Shown here: piece after piece, positions 33,039-42,097 of the stretch
Layout of the letters: each line of letters begins with the position of its first letter
How positions within the stretch are numbered: position 1 is the first letter of the stretch
Source: Streptomyces sp. CB02261
GTDB lineage: Bacteria; Actinomycetota; Actinomycetes; Streptomycetales; Streptomycetaceae
Length of the DNA stretch: 64,000 nucleotides
NCBI RefSeq assembly: GCF_001905665.1
Contig: NZ_LIVX01000004.1
Location: 585,019-649,018 of the forward strand
Direction of reading: 5' to 3'
Position numbers and translations under genes: made by a program
The notes under the pieces: model-generated
Told to the model about the DNA's origin: nothing
What the model saw: only the letters and a program-made list of their open reading frames with translations
Database searches by the model: none

Positions 33039-34271
33039 GTGCGCTCAGCCCCCTGCCGAACCCGGCGGACCCCCACAGCCCCCCGCGCGACCCCCGCCCT
33101 CGCCGCGGTCGTCGCCTCCCTGCTGCTCGGCGGCTGCTCCTCCGCCTGGGAAGGGGCGCGCGGCGGCGCGGCGCCGGCCGCCGTCGACACCCAGGAGATC
33201 TTCCTCCAGCCGATCGCCGCGCAGGGCCCCGACCCCTTCACCGCCTCCACCGCCCGGACCACCGCGCGGTCGTCCTCGGGGGAGCGGCAGCCCGGCCCCG
33301 AGGCCGAGCGGGTCCGCGAGGTCACCGGTTCCACCCCCGGGCTGTACGGCGGCACGCGCGCGGAGGGCAGCTGCGACGTCGAGCGGCAGGTCTCCTACCT
33401 CGCCGCCGACCAGGACAGGACCCGCGTCTTCGCCGAGGCCGCCGGCATCCCCGAGACCAACGTCGGCGCCTGGCTGCGCGGACTCACCCCGGTCGTCCTC
33501 CGCGCGGACACCCGGGTCACCAACCACGGCTACCGCCAGGGCCGGGCCCACGCCTACCAGGCCGTCCTGCAGACCGGCACCGCGGTCCTCGTCGACCAGT
33601 ACGGCGCACCGCGCGTCCGCTGCGCCTGCGGCAACCCGCTCCGCACCCCGGCCGCGACCCCGGAGGGCATCCACCGGGGCGACCCCTGGGACGGCTTCGA
33701 CCCCGACCATGTGATCGTCGTGCGGCCGACGACCACCGTCGTCACCAGCCTCGTCATCGTCAACGCCGTCGACCGCAGCTGGATCGAACGGCGCACCGGA
33801 AGCGACGGGGCCGAGGACCGCAAGCCCGCCGTGGAACCGGACTGCGACCCGGACGCGTGCCGCCTGACCGGCTCCGGTACGCCCGACCCCAGCGCCCCCG
33901 ACGGCAGCACCTCCCCGGACACGCCCCCCGGGACCCCCTCCCGGCCCGCCGAGCCCCCGGCCGTCCCGCCGGCCCCGGAGAGTCCCGCCAGCCCCGACGC
34001 CTCGGGAAGCGGCGACACGGACACCGGGCCGAGCCCCGCCGACCCCGACCCGTACCCGGTCCCCGAGACGGAGCCGTACCCCGACGCCGACACCCCGCCC
34101 TACCCCGACCCGGACACCCAGCCCTACCCCGACCCCGACACGGAACCGTTCCCCGATCCGGACGCCGAGCCGACGGACGAGCCGCCCGCCGTGCCGGACG
34201 GCGAACTGCCGCCCGAGGAGCTCTTCCCGGCCGGGCCGCTCCCCGAGCAGCCGGAGACCTACGAGGGGTGA
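33039..34271 (+). CDS. DUF6777 lipoprotein with proline/aspartate repeats
   Basis: 410 residues from GTG 33039 (GGGAG five bases upstream). The lipobox LLLGGC directs lipidation at Cys33. The conserved DUF6777 part covers EIFLQPIAAQGPDPFTASTA, TPGLYGGTRAEGSCDVERQVSYL and CACGNPL, about residues 50-250. The C-terminal 140 residues are disordered and contain repeated PYPDPDT-like units (about 345-385), a wall-spanning or acidic Ca2+-attracting spacer in appearance. Divergent from the YndJ operon and close to its operators, so it could share their control. Function unknown. Confidence 0.88.
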   Translation: MRSAPCRTRRTPTAPRATPALAAVVASLLLGGCSSAWEGARGGAAPAAVDTQEIFLQPIAAQGPDPFTASTARTTARSSSGERQPGPEAERVREVTGSTPGLYGGTRAEGSCDVERQVSYLAADQDRTRVFAEAAGIPETNVGAWLRGLTPVVLRADTRVTNHGYRQGRAHAYQAVLQTGTAVLVDQYGAPRVRCACGNPLRTPAATPEGIHRGDPWDGFDPDHVIVVRPTTTVVTSLVIVNAVDRSWIERRTGSDGAEDRKPAVEPDCDPDACRLTGSGTPDPSAPDGSTSPDTPPGTPSRPAEPPAVPPAPESPASPDASGSGDTDTGPSPADPDPYPVPETEPYPDADTPPYPDPDTQPYPDPDTEPFPDPDAEPTDEPPAVPDGELPPEELFPAGPLPEQPETYEG

Positions 34272-34308
34272 AGCGGATCTTCATGGTGCGCCCGGGCGGG
34301 GCTGCGCC

Positions 34309-34314
34309 TAGCGT
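34309..34314 (+). promoter_or_regulatory. Candidate -10 of a leaderless transcript
   Basis: TAGCGT ends six bases before ATG 34321 and no Shine-Dalgarno sequence is visible, so transcription may start at or next to the A of the start codon. The -35 is unclear. Confidence 0.35.
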
Positions 34315-34320
34315 GGCCCC

Positions 34321-36408
34321 ATGAACGCGGTCAGCGGGGGCGGGGAGGCGGTCGAGCGGAACCGCCCGGCGGAGGAGGGGCGGATCGACCGGGCCCGGCT
34401 CCTCGGCCGCCACGGCTCCGTCTTCCGGATGGGCGGATTCGACTGGGACCTCCTCGACGGCACGATGATCATGGACGAGGCCGCCCTCGACGTCTTCGAC
34501 ATGGACCGCGCCGACTACGACGACCGGCCCGAGACGCTCGGCACGCGGGTCCTGCCGGACGAGGGCCGCCGGCTCGACACCCTGGTCGCCCAGGCGCTCA
34601 AGGACGGCAGCGAGCACTACGGCGCGTACTTCCGCATCCGCCGCCGCGACGGCGTCCACCAGTGGACCCACACCCAGGGATTCGTCCACCGCGACGACAC
34701 CGGCCGCCCGGTGCGCATCGTCGGCGTCGTCCGCGACGCCACCCACGAACTCAGCGAGTCCGCCGCCCGGCTCGGCCTCGACGAGGGACGGCGCCGGCGC
34801 GCCGGAGTCGTCGAGGGCACCACCGCGGCGCTCGCCTACGCGCGGACCGTGCAGGACGTCATCGACCTGCTCAACGACTCGCACGCGCTCGAACACTTCG
34901 GCGCCGCGAGCCTCGTCGTGGGCCTCCTCGACGCCGGCCGCATCCGTCTGGTCGCCGAGGGTCCCGAAGGCGCGTTCGTGCCGGGCACCCGCTTCACCCG
35001 GGTGGACGAGCCCTATCCGATGAGCGAGGTGATCCGCACCCTGCGCCCCCGGTTCATCGAATCCGCCCGGGACTTCGCCCGCTCCTTCCCGGTGCTCTGG
35101 CCCCACATCAGCGGGCTCGGGATCACCGCGGCCGCGTATCTGCCGCTCATCGCCCAGGCCCGGCCCATCGGCGCGCTCGGACTGCTCTACAGCGACAAGA
35201 CCGGCTTCAGCGAGGACGAGCGGACCCTGCTCGTCGCCCTCGGCAGCAGCATCGCCCAGAGCCTCCAGCGGGCCATGCTCTACGAGCAGGAGCACGACCT
35301 CGCCGAGGGCCTCCAGCAGGCGATGCTGCCGCGGCGGATCCCCGAGGTGCCCGGCGCCCAGACCGCCGTCCGCTACCGCTCGGCCCGCCTCGGCCGTGAC
35401 ATCGGCGGCGACTGGTACGACCTCATCGCGCTGCCCGGCGGGCGGGTCGGCGCCGTCATCGGAGACGTGCAGGGGCACGACACCCACGCGGCGGCCGTCA
35501 TGGGGCAGCTGCGGATCGTGCTCCGCGCGTACGCCGCCGAGGGGCACCCCCCGGCCACGGTGATGGCCCGCGCCTCCGTCTTCCTGCACGAACTCGACAC
35601 CGAGCGCTTCGCGACCTGCACCTACGCGGAGGTCGACCTCGGCACCGGAGTCGTCCAGGTGGTCCGCGCGGGCCATGTCGACCCACTGCTCAGGGAGGTC
35701 GACGGCAGCAGCCGCAGGCTCCCGGTGGAGGGCGGGCTGCCGCTGGGGCTCTCCGCGGAGTTCGGCCGCCTCGACTACCCGGTGACCACGGTGGAACTGG
35801 ACCCCGGACAGACCCTGATGCTCTACACCGACGGCCTGGTCGAGAAGCCCGGCTCCGACCTCGACGAGGGCCTCCAGTGGCTCTCCTCCCTCGTCCGGCG
35901 CGGCCCCGCCGACCTCCAGGAGCTCGCCGACCACCTGTGCGACGTGGTCGCCGACCGGGGCGGCGAGGACGACGTCGCGATCCTGCTGCTCCGCCGCCAC
36001 GGCGCGGCCGCCTCGCGCGGGGCCGGCCGGTTCCGGCAGCACGTGGCCCAGAGCGACCCGGAGGCGCTGAGCTCGGCCCGGCACATGATCAGGGCCGCCG
36101 TACGGGCCTGGGGGGCGGGGGAGCGGGCGGACGAGATCGAGCTGGTCGCCGACGAGCTGATGACCAACGCGCTCATGCACACCGACGGCGGGGCGATCGT
36201 GACCCTGCGGGTCCTCGGCGGACCAGGGCGACGGCTCCGGGTGGAGGTGGAGGACCGTTCGAGCGCACTGCCCCGGCGCCGTGAGGCCGGCGAGGCGGGC
36301 GTGTCCGGGCGCGGACTGTTCCTGGTCGACCAGCTCTCCGACGTCTGGGGCGTCGAATCGCGCGGCGGCGGCAAGTGCGTGTGGTGCGAGTTCGGTCTGG
36401 AAGACTGA
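34321..36408 (+). CDS. PAS-GAF-SpoIIE phosphatase-HATPase regulator
   Basis: 695 residues. Domains in order: PAS/PAC about 35-145 (FRMGGFDWDLLDG...GFVHRDDTGRPVRIVGVVRD), GAF about 165-320, SpoIIE/PP2C phosphatase about 335-555 (AVRYRSARLGRDIGGDWYDL...GAVIGDVQGHDTHAA...MLYTDGLVE...DDVAILLLRR), and an anti-sigma-like HATPase_c about 580-690 (DEIELVADELMTNALMHTDGG...GRGLFLVDQLSDVWGV). The conserved phosphatase Asp residues (GGDW, GDVQGHD, TDGL, EDDVA) are present. Such proteins dephosphorylate anti-sigma-factor antagonists and may also phosphorylate them through the kinase-fold end, in partner-switching cascades. No STAS-domain partner is adjacent. Confidence 0.94.
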   Translation: MNAVSGGGEAVERNRPAEEGRIDRARLLGRHGSVFRMGGFDWDLLDGTMIMDEAALDVFDMDRADYDDRPETLGTRVLPDEGRRLDTLVAQALKDGSEHYGAYFRIRRRDGVHQWTHTQGFVHRDDTGRPVRIVGVVRDATHELSESAARLGLDEGRRRRAGVVEGTTAALAYARTVQDVIDLLNDSHALEHFGAASLVVGLLDAGRIRLVAEGPEGAFVPGTRFTRVDEPYPMSEVIRTLRPRFIESARDFARSFPVLWPHISGLGITAAAYLPLIAQARPIGALGLLYSDKTGFSEDERTLLVALGSSIAQSLQRAMLYEQEHDLAEGLQQAMLPRRIPEVPGAQTAVRYRSARLGRDIGGDWYDLIALPGGRVGAVIGDVQGHDTHAAAVMGQLRIVLRAYAAEGHPPATVMARASVFLHELDTERFATCTYAEVDLGTGVVQVVRAGHVDPLLREVDGSSRRLPVEGGLPLGLSAEFGRLDYPVTTVELDPGQTLMLYTDGLVEKPGSDLDEGLQWLSSLVRRGPADLQELADHLCDVVADRGGEDDVAILLLRRHGAAASRGAGRFRQHVAQSDPEALSSARHMIRAAVRAWGAGERADEIELVADELMTNALMHTDGGAIVTLRVLGGPGRRLRVEVEDRSSALPRRREAGEAGVSGRGLFLVDQLSDVWGVESRGGGKCVWCEFGLED

Positions 36409-36507
36409 CCCAGTTAACCGAGCGTGAACTGATCGTACTTGACCGTAACTGTCGGTGCGCGATTGACTTCCCTCTCCCGCCTCTCCGCGCAGGACATGAG
36501 GACACCC

Positions 36508-37893
36508 GTGAGCAGCGAGCTACTGGCACCGCTTGACCTGGCCTTCTGGCACCTGGAATCCACCGCCCACCCCCTGCACCTCGGGGCCCTCGCCCACTTC
36601 GGCCCCAGGCCGCCGGAGTCCGGCCGACCCGCGCCCCCGGACGGCGGGCCGCACACCCCGGAGATCCTCGACCTCCTCGCCCGCCGCGCCGCCGCCGTCC
36701 CCCGGCTCCGCATGCGCGTCCGCGACGTCCTGCTCCCCGTCGGCGGCGCCGCCTGGAGCGCCGACCCCGACTTCGATGTCCGCCACCACGTCCACGAGGT
36801 CGCCCTCCCCGGCGCCGACTTCCCCGCCGAGACCGCCCGGCTCGCCGCCGAACTCATGGAACGCCCCGTCGCCCGCGGCCTGCCGCCCTGGGAGATGTAC
36901 CTGTTCAGCGGCGCCCCCGACGGCTCCTTCGCCGTCCTCGTCAAGCTCCACCACGCCCTCGCCGACGGGATGCGGGCCGTCGCCATCGGTGCCGGGATCT
37001 TCGACGAGATCGCCGCCGGCCACCGCCCCGCGCGCCGCCCCCGCCCCGTACCGCCGCGCTCCTGGCTCCCCGGCCCCGGGCGTCTGCTCGGCATGGCCAG
37101 GGACCGGCTCGGTGACCTCGGCCGGGCCGTCGAGGTCGGTGCCTCCGTCGTCGGCTCCTCCGTCGTCCGCGCCGGCCGCCTCGACGGGCGGCCCACGACC
37201 GCGTTCGCCGCCGAGTCCAGCGGGACCCGCCGCGTCGCCACCGCGTCCCTGTCCCTCGACCGCGTCCACCGGGTCCGCCGCGGCACCGGCGGCACCGCCA
37301 ACGACGTCCTCCTCGCCCTCGTCGCGGGCGCCCTCCGCCGCTGGTTCGACGGGCGCGGCCTGCCGCTCCCCGAGACCGACCCCCGTGCCCTCGTCCCCGT
37401 CTCCCGCCGGCGCCCCGGCGCCCCGCCCGGACCCGGCAACAGCCTCTCCGGCTACCTCCTCGACCTGCCCGTCACGGAGGCCGACCCCGCCGCCCGGCTG
37501 GCCGCCGTCCGCCACGCCATGGACCGCAACAAGGCCGCCGGACCCTTCAGGGGCGCCGGCGCCGTCGCCCTCCTCGCCGACCAGCTGCACCCGCTCGCCC
37601 ACCGCTTCGGCGCCCCGCTCGCCGCCGGCGCCGCCCGGCTCCTCTTCGACCTCCTCGTCACCCAGGTGCCGCTGCCCCGCTCGGCGCTCTCGCTCGGCGG
37701 CGCCCCGCTGCGCGCCCTCTTCCCCATGGCCCCGCTCGCCCGCGGCCAGTCCCTCGCCGTCGCCATGTCCCCGTACGGCGGACAGGTCCACATCGGCCTC
37801 GTCGCCGACGGCGCGGCCGTCCCCGACCTGGACGCGCTCGCCGCCGCGCTCACCGCCGAACTCGACCTCCTGGACCCGCCCGGGACCCCCTGA
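36508..37893 (+). CDS. Wax ester synthase / diacylglycerol acyltransferase-like protein
   Basis: 461 residues. GTG 36508 is chosen because GAGGA lies five bases upstream and the family begins near PLDLAFWHLES; ATG 36496 is possible. The acyltransferase motif HHALADG (H148, H149, D153) matches HHxxxDG. Further blocks are GTANDVLLALVAGALRRW and the C-terminal SYGGQ-like MSPYGGQVHIGLVAD. These enzymes esterify acyl-CoA to diacylglycerol or fatty alcohol and make storage lipid. It lacks obvious membrane spans, as expected. Alone between the SpoIIE-type regulator and the glycosylase. Confidence 0.9.
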   Translation: MSSELLAPLDLAFWHLESTAHPLHLGALAHFGPRPPESGRPAPPDGGPHTPEILDLLARRAAAVPRLRMRVRDVLLPVGGAAWSADPDFDVRHHVHEVALPGADFPAETARLAAELMERPVARGLPPWEMYLFSGAPDGSFAVLVKLHHALADGMRAVAIGAGIFDEIAAGHRPARRPRPVPPRSWLPGPGRLLGMARDRLGDLGRAVEVGASVVGSSVVRAGRLDGRPTTAFAAESSGTRRVATASLSLDRVHRVRRGTGGTANDVLLALVAGALRRWFDGRGLPLPETDPRALVPVSRRRPGAPPGPGNSLSGYLLDLPVTEADPAARLAAVRHAMDRNKAAGPFRGAGAVALLADQLHPLAHRFGAPLAAGAARLLFDLLVTQVPLPRSALSLGGAPLRALFPMAPLARGQSLAVAMSPYGGQVHIGLVADGAAVPDLDALAAALTAELDLLDPPGTP

Positions 37894-37962
37894 GGACGGG
37901 CTCCGCGCGGCGCGCCGGGGCGCCGCCGCGCGACCCCGGCGGCGGTGCGGCAGGGTGGAACC

Positions 37963-38835
37963 ATGCCCGAACTCCCCGAGGTGGAAGCGCTGCGCGCGTT
38001 CCTCGACACGCACCTGGTGGGCAAGGAGATCGCCCGCGTGCTGCCCGTCGCGATCAGCGTCCTCAAGACGTACGACCCGCCCCTCGGCGCCGTCGAGGGC
38101 GCCGAGGTCACCGCGGTCGGACGGCACGGGAAGTTCCTCGACCTCACCACCACCGGCCCCGCCGGCGAACTCCACCTCCTGTTCCACCTGGCCCGCGCGG
38201 GCTGGCTCCGCTGGCAGGACCCGCTGCCCACGGGGCCGCCCAAGCCCGGCAAGGGCCCGCTGGCCCTGCGTACCGCGCTCACCGGCGGCGACGGCTTCGA
38301 CCTCACCGAGGCCGGCACGACCAAACGCCTCGCCGTCCACCTGGTCCGCGACCCCCAGGAGGTGCCGGGGGTCGCACGGCTCGGCCCCGACCCGCTCGCC
38401 GACGACTTCGGCCCGGAGGAGTTCGCCGCGCTGCTCGCCGGCGAACGGCGCCAGATCAAGGGCGCCCTGCGCGACCAGAGCCTCATCGCGGGCATCGGCA
38501 ACGCGTACAGCGACGAGATCCTCCACGCCGCGAAGATGTCCCCCTTCAAACCCGTCCAGAACCTCGGCCCGGAGGAGACGGCCGCCCTGTACACGGCGAT
38601 GCGGACCACGCTCCACGAGGCCGTGCAGCGCTCCCACGGGCTCGCCGCGGGCAAGCTCAAGGCCGAGAAGAAGAGCGGGCTGCGCGTCCACGGGCGGACC
38701 GGCGAGCCCTGCCCGGTGTGCGGGGACACCATCCGCGAGGTCTCCTTCAGCGACTCCTCCCTCCAGTACTGCCCCACCTGCCAGACCGGCGGCAAGCCGC
38801 TCGCCGACCGGCGCCTGTCGAAGCTCCTCAAGTAG
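37963..38835 (+). CDS. Fpg/Nei-family DNA glycosylase
   Basis: 290 residues from ATG 37963. It begins MPELPEVEALR, so the catalytic Pro2 and Glu3 are present. The helix-two-turn-helix segment is QIKGALRDQSLIAGIGNAYSDEILHAAKMSP. The C-terminal zinc finger is CPVCGDTIREVSFSDSSLQYCPTCQ. The finger arginine expected in classical Fpg/Nei enzymes is not obvious at this position, as in several actinobacterial paralogues. Role: excision of oxidised bases. No partner genes; followed by a tandem repeat. Confidence 0.94.
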   Translation: MPELPEVEALRAFLDTHLVGKEIARVLPVAISVLKTYDPPLGAVEGAEVTAVGRHGKFLDLTTTGPAGELHLLFHLARAGWLRWQDPLPTGPPKPGKGPLALRTALTGGDGFDLTEAGTTKRLAVHLVRDPQEVPGVARLGPDPLADDFGPEEFAALLAGERRQIKGALRDQSLIAGIGNAYSDEILHAAKMSPFKPVQNLGPEETAALYTAMRTTLHEAVQRSHGLAAGKLKAEKKSGLRVHGRTGEPCPVCGDTIREVSFSDSSLQYCPTCQTGGKPLADRRLSKLLK

Positions 38836-38872
38836 GCGAGCCCGGCGAGACGGACGAGGCACCGCGACCCGG

Positions 38873-38964
38873 GCGAGGCCCCGCGACCCAGGCGAGCCCC
38901 GCGACCCAGGCGAGCCCCGCGACCCAGGCGAGCCCCGCGACCCAGGCGAGGCCCCGCGACCCAG
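38873..38964. repeat. Short tandem repeat, 18/19-bp unit
   Basis: Five units in a row. Three exact 18-mers GCGAGCCCCGCGACCCAG begin at 38892, 38910 and 38928. They are flanked by 19-base variants with an extra G at 38873 and 38946, and more degenerate copies extend to about 38850 and 38980. It lies between the glycosylase stop and the LytTR gene. Confidence 0.9.
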
Positions 38965-39023
38965 GCGAAGCCCCGCACACCGCGGGAACCGGTGCTCGCC
39001 GGGGAGGCCCGCGGGCCTGCCGT

Positions 39024-39029
39024 TACACT
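39024..39029 (+). promoter_or_regulatory. Candidate -10 of a leaderless transcript
   Basis: TACACT ends seven bases before ATG 39037 of the LytTR gene with no Shine-Dalgarno sequence between. Confidence 0.4.
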
Positions 39030-39036
39030 CCGCCGC

Positions 39037-39789
39037 ATGCTGCGCGTACTGGCCGTCGACGACGAGGAACCCGCCCTCGGGGAGCTGCTCTACCTGCTGC
39101 GCGCCGACCCCCGTGTCCGGAGCGCCGAAGGAGCGGGCGACGCCACCGCGGCCCTCCGCAGGATCGGCCGCGCCCTGGAGACCGGGCCCGACGGTGACGA
39201 GGCCGTCGACGTCGTCTTCCTCGACATCCACATGCCCGGCCTCACCGGCCTCGACGTGGCCCGGCTGCTCGCCGGCTTCGCCCGGCCGCCCCTCGTCGTC
39301 TTCGTCACCGCCCACGAGGGCTTCGCGCTCCAGGCCTTCGACCTCAAGGCCGTCGACTACGTCCTCAAGCCCGTCCGCCGCGAGCGCCTCGCCGAGGCCG
39401 TCCGCCGCGTCCACGACCTGGTGCACGCCACCGCCGTCCCCGCCGCCCCCGCCGCGCCCGAGCAGATCCCGGTGGAGCTGGGCGGGGTCACCCGGTTCGT
39501 CTCCGTCGACGACATCGCCTATGTGGAGGCGCACGGCGACTACGCCCGCCTCCACACCGACCACGGTAGCCACCTGGTACGCATCCCCCTCTCCACCCTC
39601 GAGGAACGGTGGGCGGCCCGTGGCTTCGTCCGCATCCACCGCAGCCATCTCGTGGCCCTCGCCCGGATCGACGAGCTCCGGCTCGACGGCGGTGCCACCT
39701 CCGTGCGGATCGGCGACACCGACCTGGCGGTCAGCCGTCGGCACGCCCGTGACCTGCGGGACCTGCTGATGAGGCGTGCCGGCGGCTGA
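39037..39789 (+). CDS. LytTR-family response regulator
   Basis: 250 residues. Receiver domain residues 1-120 (VLAVDDEEPALGEL, phosphoacceptor D63 in VVFLDIHMPGLTG, KAVDYVLKPV), alanine/proline linker, then a LytTR DNA-binding domain from about 145 (GGVTRFVSVDDIAYVEAHGDYARLHTD...FVRIHRSHLVAL). It is probably paired with the LytS-like kinase at 42129, which lies at the far end of the same four-gene run. The natural target is the acetate/pyruvate-type symporter between them, as in other carboxylate transport systems with LytS/LytTR control. Confidence 0.93.
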   Translation: MLRVLAVDDEEPALGELLYLLRADPRVRSAEGAGDATAALRRIGRALETGPDGDEAVDVVFLDIHMPGLTGLDVARLLAGFARPPLVVFVTAHEGFALQAFDLKAVDYVLKPVRRERLAEAVRRVHDLVHATAVPAAPAAPEQIPVELGGVTRFVSVDDIAYVEAHGDYARLHTDHGSHLVRIPLSTLEERWAARGFVRIHRSHLVALARIDELRLDGGATSVRIGDTDLAVSRRHARDLRDLLMRRAGG

Positions 39790-39900
39790 ACCTCCGCACG
39801 TCTGTCGCGGGCGGGGAGCGCTGCGTAGACTCCACGCGTCCCGGGCCCACCGCCCGGACGAGCCGCCGCACGTCACCGAGAGAGGCCGGGGAGGACCCCG

Positions 39901-40314
39901 ATGTCCGAGCACCACCCACCCCCGGCCCCCGGCCGTGCCGACCCCCCGCGCAGATCCCGCCGCGAGACCGTCACGTACGCCTCCGCCCACGGCGCCGGGG
40001 CCGTGTCGGGTCCCGCCCGGCGGCGGCCCGTCCACCCCCCGGCCCGATCCGAGATCGACGAGCAGACGACTCTCGGCCACACCTACGTCCGGTCCCTGAT
40101 GCGCAGCCAGCTGCGGGCCGCCGTCACCGCGCTCGGGGCCCTCGCCCTGCTCGTCGGCCCGCTGCCGCTGCTGCTCGCGCTGCCCGCGCCCGAGGCCTTC
40201 GTCTGGATCGCCCTCGGCGTCGGGGTGTACCCCGTCGTCTGGGGGATCGCCCACTGGTACGTGCGCCGCGCCGAACGCAACGAGCGCGACTTCACCGGCC
40301 TCGTCGAACGGTGA
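39901..40314 (+). CDS. Small membrane protein ahead of the symporter
   Basis: 137 residues. The N-terminal 65 are disordered and basic; two hydrophobic helices follow (AAVTALGALALLVGPLPLLLAL and FVWIALGVGVYPVVWGIAHWYV), ending in RRAERNERDFTGLVER. The size and position, 10 bp before the solute:sodium symporter, are those of the DUF485-type accessory subunits of acetate permeases, although DUF485 sequence motifs are not strong. Probably a partner of the symporter. Confidence 0.82.
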   Translation: MSEHHPPPAPGRADPPRRSRRETVTYASAHGAGAVSGPARRRPVHPPARSEIDEQTTLGHTYVRSLMRSQLRAAVTALGALALLVGPLPLLLALPAPEAFVWIALGVGVYPVVWGIAHWYVRRAERNERDFTGLVER

Positions 40315-40324
40315 AGCACCCCGC

Positions 40325-42097
40325 GTGAACCAGACCTACGCCGTGGCGGCCGTCACCGCCGTCGTCCTCGCCACCGTCCTCATCGGCGCCCTCGGCCTGC
40401 GCATCTCCCGCACCACCTCCGACTTCTACGTCGCCTCGCGCACGGTACGGCCGGGCCTCAACGCCGCCGCGATCAGCGGCGAGTACCTCTCCGCCGCCTC
40501 CTTCCTCGGCATCGCGGGTCTCGTCCTCGTCCAGGGCCCCGCCATGCTCTGGTACCCCGTCGGCTACACCGCCGGATACCTGGTCCTGCTCGTCCTCGTC
40601 GCCGCCCCGCTGCGCCGCTCCGGGGCGTACACCCTCTCCGACTTCGCCGAGGCCCGCCTCGAATCGCCGCAGGCCCGCCGGCTCGCCAGCCTCTTCGTCG
40701 TCGGCATCGGCTGGCTCTACCTGCTGCCGCAGCTCCAGGGCGCCGGACTCACCCTGGAGATCCTCACCGGTGCCCCCGACTGGGTCGGCGGGCTGCTCGT
40801 CGCGCTCGTCGTCACGGGGACGGTCGCCGCGGGCGGGATGCGCAGCATCACCTTCGTCCAGGCCTTCCAGTACTGGCTGAAGCTCACCGCCCTGCTCGTG
40901 CCCGTCCTCTTCCTGCTCGCCGCCTGGTACGGCGACGGGGCGCCCAGGGCACGCTTCGACGCCCCCGCCCTGCTGCGCGACCACACCGTCGTGAAGGTCG
41001 CCGACACCGTACGCGTCGACCTCGACGCCCCGCTCACCCTCACCGTCACCGGACGCGTCGACTCCGTCCCGTACGAGCACCAGACCGTGACCCTCGCCCC
41101 GGGCACCCACCACGTCCTCGGCGGCACCACGCTCGCCTTCGAGCCCGGCGCCAGCCTGCCCGAGCGAAGCCAGTTGGGGGTCCCCCCGGCCGACGACCGG
41201 GGGACGGCCGCCGGTGGCTCCGACCCCCTCGGCTGGTCCCAGCCCCTGGCCGGCGGACGCGACGGACACCAGCTGTACGCCACGTACGGACTGATCCTCG
41301 CCACCTTCCTCGGCACCATGGGGCTGCCGCACGTCGCCGTCCGCTTCTACACCAGCCCGCACGGCCGGGCCGCCCGCCGCACCACCCTCGTCGTCCTCGG
41401 TCTCGTCGGCGCCTTCTATCTGCTGCCGCCGCTGTACGGCGCTCTCGGCCGGATCTACGCCCCCGAACTCGCCCTCACGGGCTCCGCCGACGCCGCCGTC
41501 CTCGTCCTGCCCGACCGGATCCTCGGCGGTCTCCTCGGCGACCTCCTCGGGGCGCTCCTGGCGGGCGGCGCCTTCGCGGCCTTCCTCTCCACCGCCTCCG
41601 GGCTCACCATGTCCGTCGCCGGCGTCCTCACCCAGGACGTGCTGCCGTCCCGTGGTGTCCGGCACTTCCGCCTCGCGACCCTGCTCGCCACCGCCGTCCC
41701 GCTCGCCGTCGGCGTGGTCGCCTCGAAGGTGCCGGTCGCGGATGCCGTCGGCCTCGCCTTCGCCGTGTCCGCCTCCTCCTTCTGCCCCCTGCTGGTCCTC
41801 GGCATCTGGTGGCGGCGGCTCACCCCGCCCGGCGCGATGGCCGGACTGCTGCTCGGCGGCGGCTCCGCCCTCGCTGCCGTGATGGCGACCCGCGCCGGAC
41901 TCGCCCCCGACGGCTGGCCGCACACCCTGATGGCCTGGCCGGCCGTCTGGTCGGTGCCCCTCGGCTTCCTCAGCATGGTCGCCGTCTCGCTCGCCACGCC
42001 CCGCCGCATCCCACCCGGCACCCCGGGCATCCTCGCGCGGCTCCACCTGCCGGAGGAGTTCACCGGCACGCTCCCCGCCCAGGAGGCCCGCCGATGA
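40325..42097 (+). CDS. Solute:sodium symporter, cation/acetate (ActP/MctC) type
   Basis: 590 residues from GTG 40325. About 13 hydrophobic helices. Family marks are TTSDFYVASRTVRPGLNAAAISGEYLSAASFLGIAGL, YTLSDFAEARLES, and GTMGLPHVAVRFYTSP. An approximately 90-residue soluble loop (about 215-310), containing a DNA-coded polar stretch ending in WSQPLAGGRDGHQLY, interrupts helices in the middle, as in other actinobacterial acetate/pyruvate permeases. It lies between the small membrane protein and the LytS kinase. Its stop is within a 35-bp duplication that creates a 12-codon minigene. Confidence 0.92.
   Translation: MNQTYAVAAVTAVVLATVLIGALGLRISRTTSDFYVASRTVRPGLNAAAISGEYLSAASFLGIAGLVLVQGPAMLWYPVGYTAGYLVLLVLVAAPLRRSGAYTLSDFAEARLESPQARRLASLFVVGIGWLYLLPQLQGAGLTLEILTGAPDWVGGLLVALVVTGTVAAGGMRSITFVQAFQYWLKLTALLVPVLFLLAAWYGDGAPRARFDAPALLRDHTVVKVADTVRVDLDAPLTLTVTGRVDSVPYEHQTVTLAPGTHHVLGGTTLAFEPGASLPERSQLGVPPADDRGTAAGGSDPLGWSQPLAGGRDGHQLYATYGLILATFLGTMGLPHVAVRFYTSPHGRAARRTTLVVLGLVGAFYLLPPLYGALGRIYAPELALTGSADAAVLVLPDRILGGLLGDLLGALLAGGAFAAFLSTASGLTMSVAGVLTQDVLPSRGVRHFRLATLLATAVPLAVGVVASKVPVADAVGLAFAVSASSFCPLLVLGIWWRRLTPPGAMAGLLLGGGSALAAVMATRAGLAPDGWPHTLMAWPAVWSVPLGFLSMVAVSLATPRRIPPGTPGILARLHLPEEFTGTLPAQEARR

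Noticed and set aside
38873..38964. Possible CRISPR array
   Set aside because: Units of 18-19 bp are directly adjacent with no spacers, and there are no cas genes.
36520..40254. A 1244-codon open frame on the minus strand
   Set aside because: It is the antisense shadow of the acyltransferase, glycosylase and LytTR genes. Composition is Gly/Ala/Glu/Arg-rich with no domain, and third-position bias belongs to the plus-strand genes.
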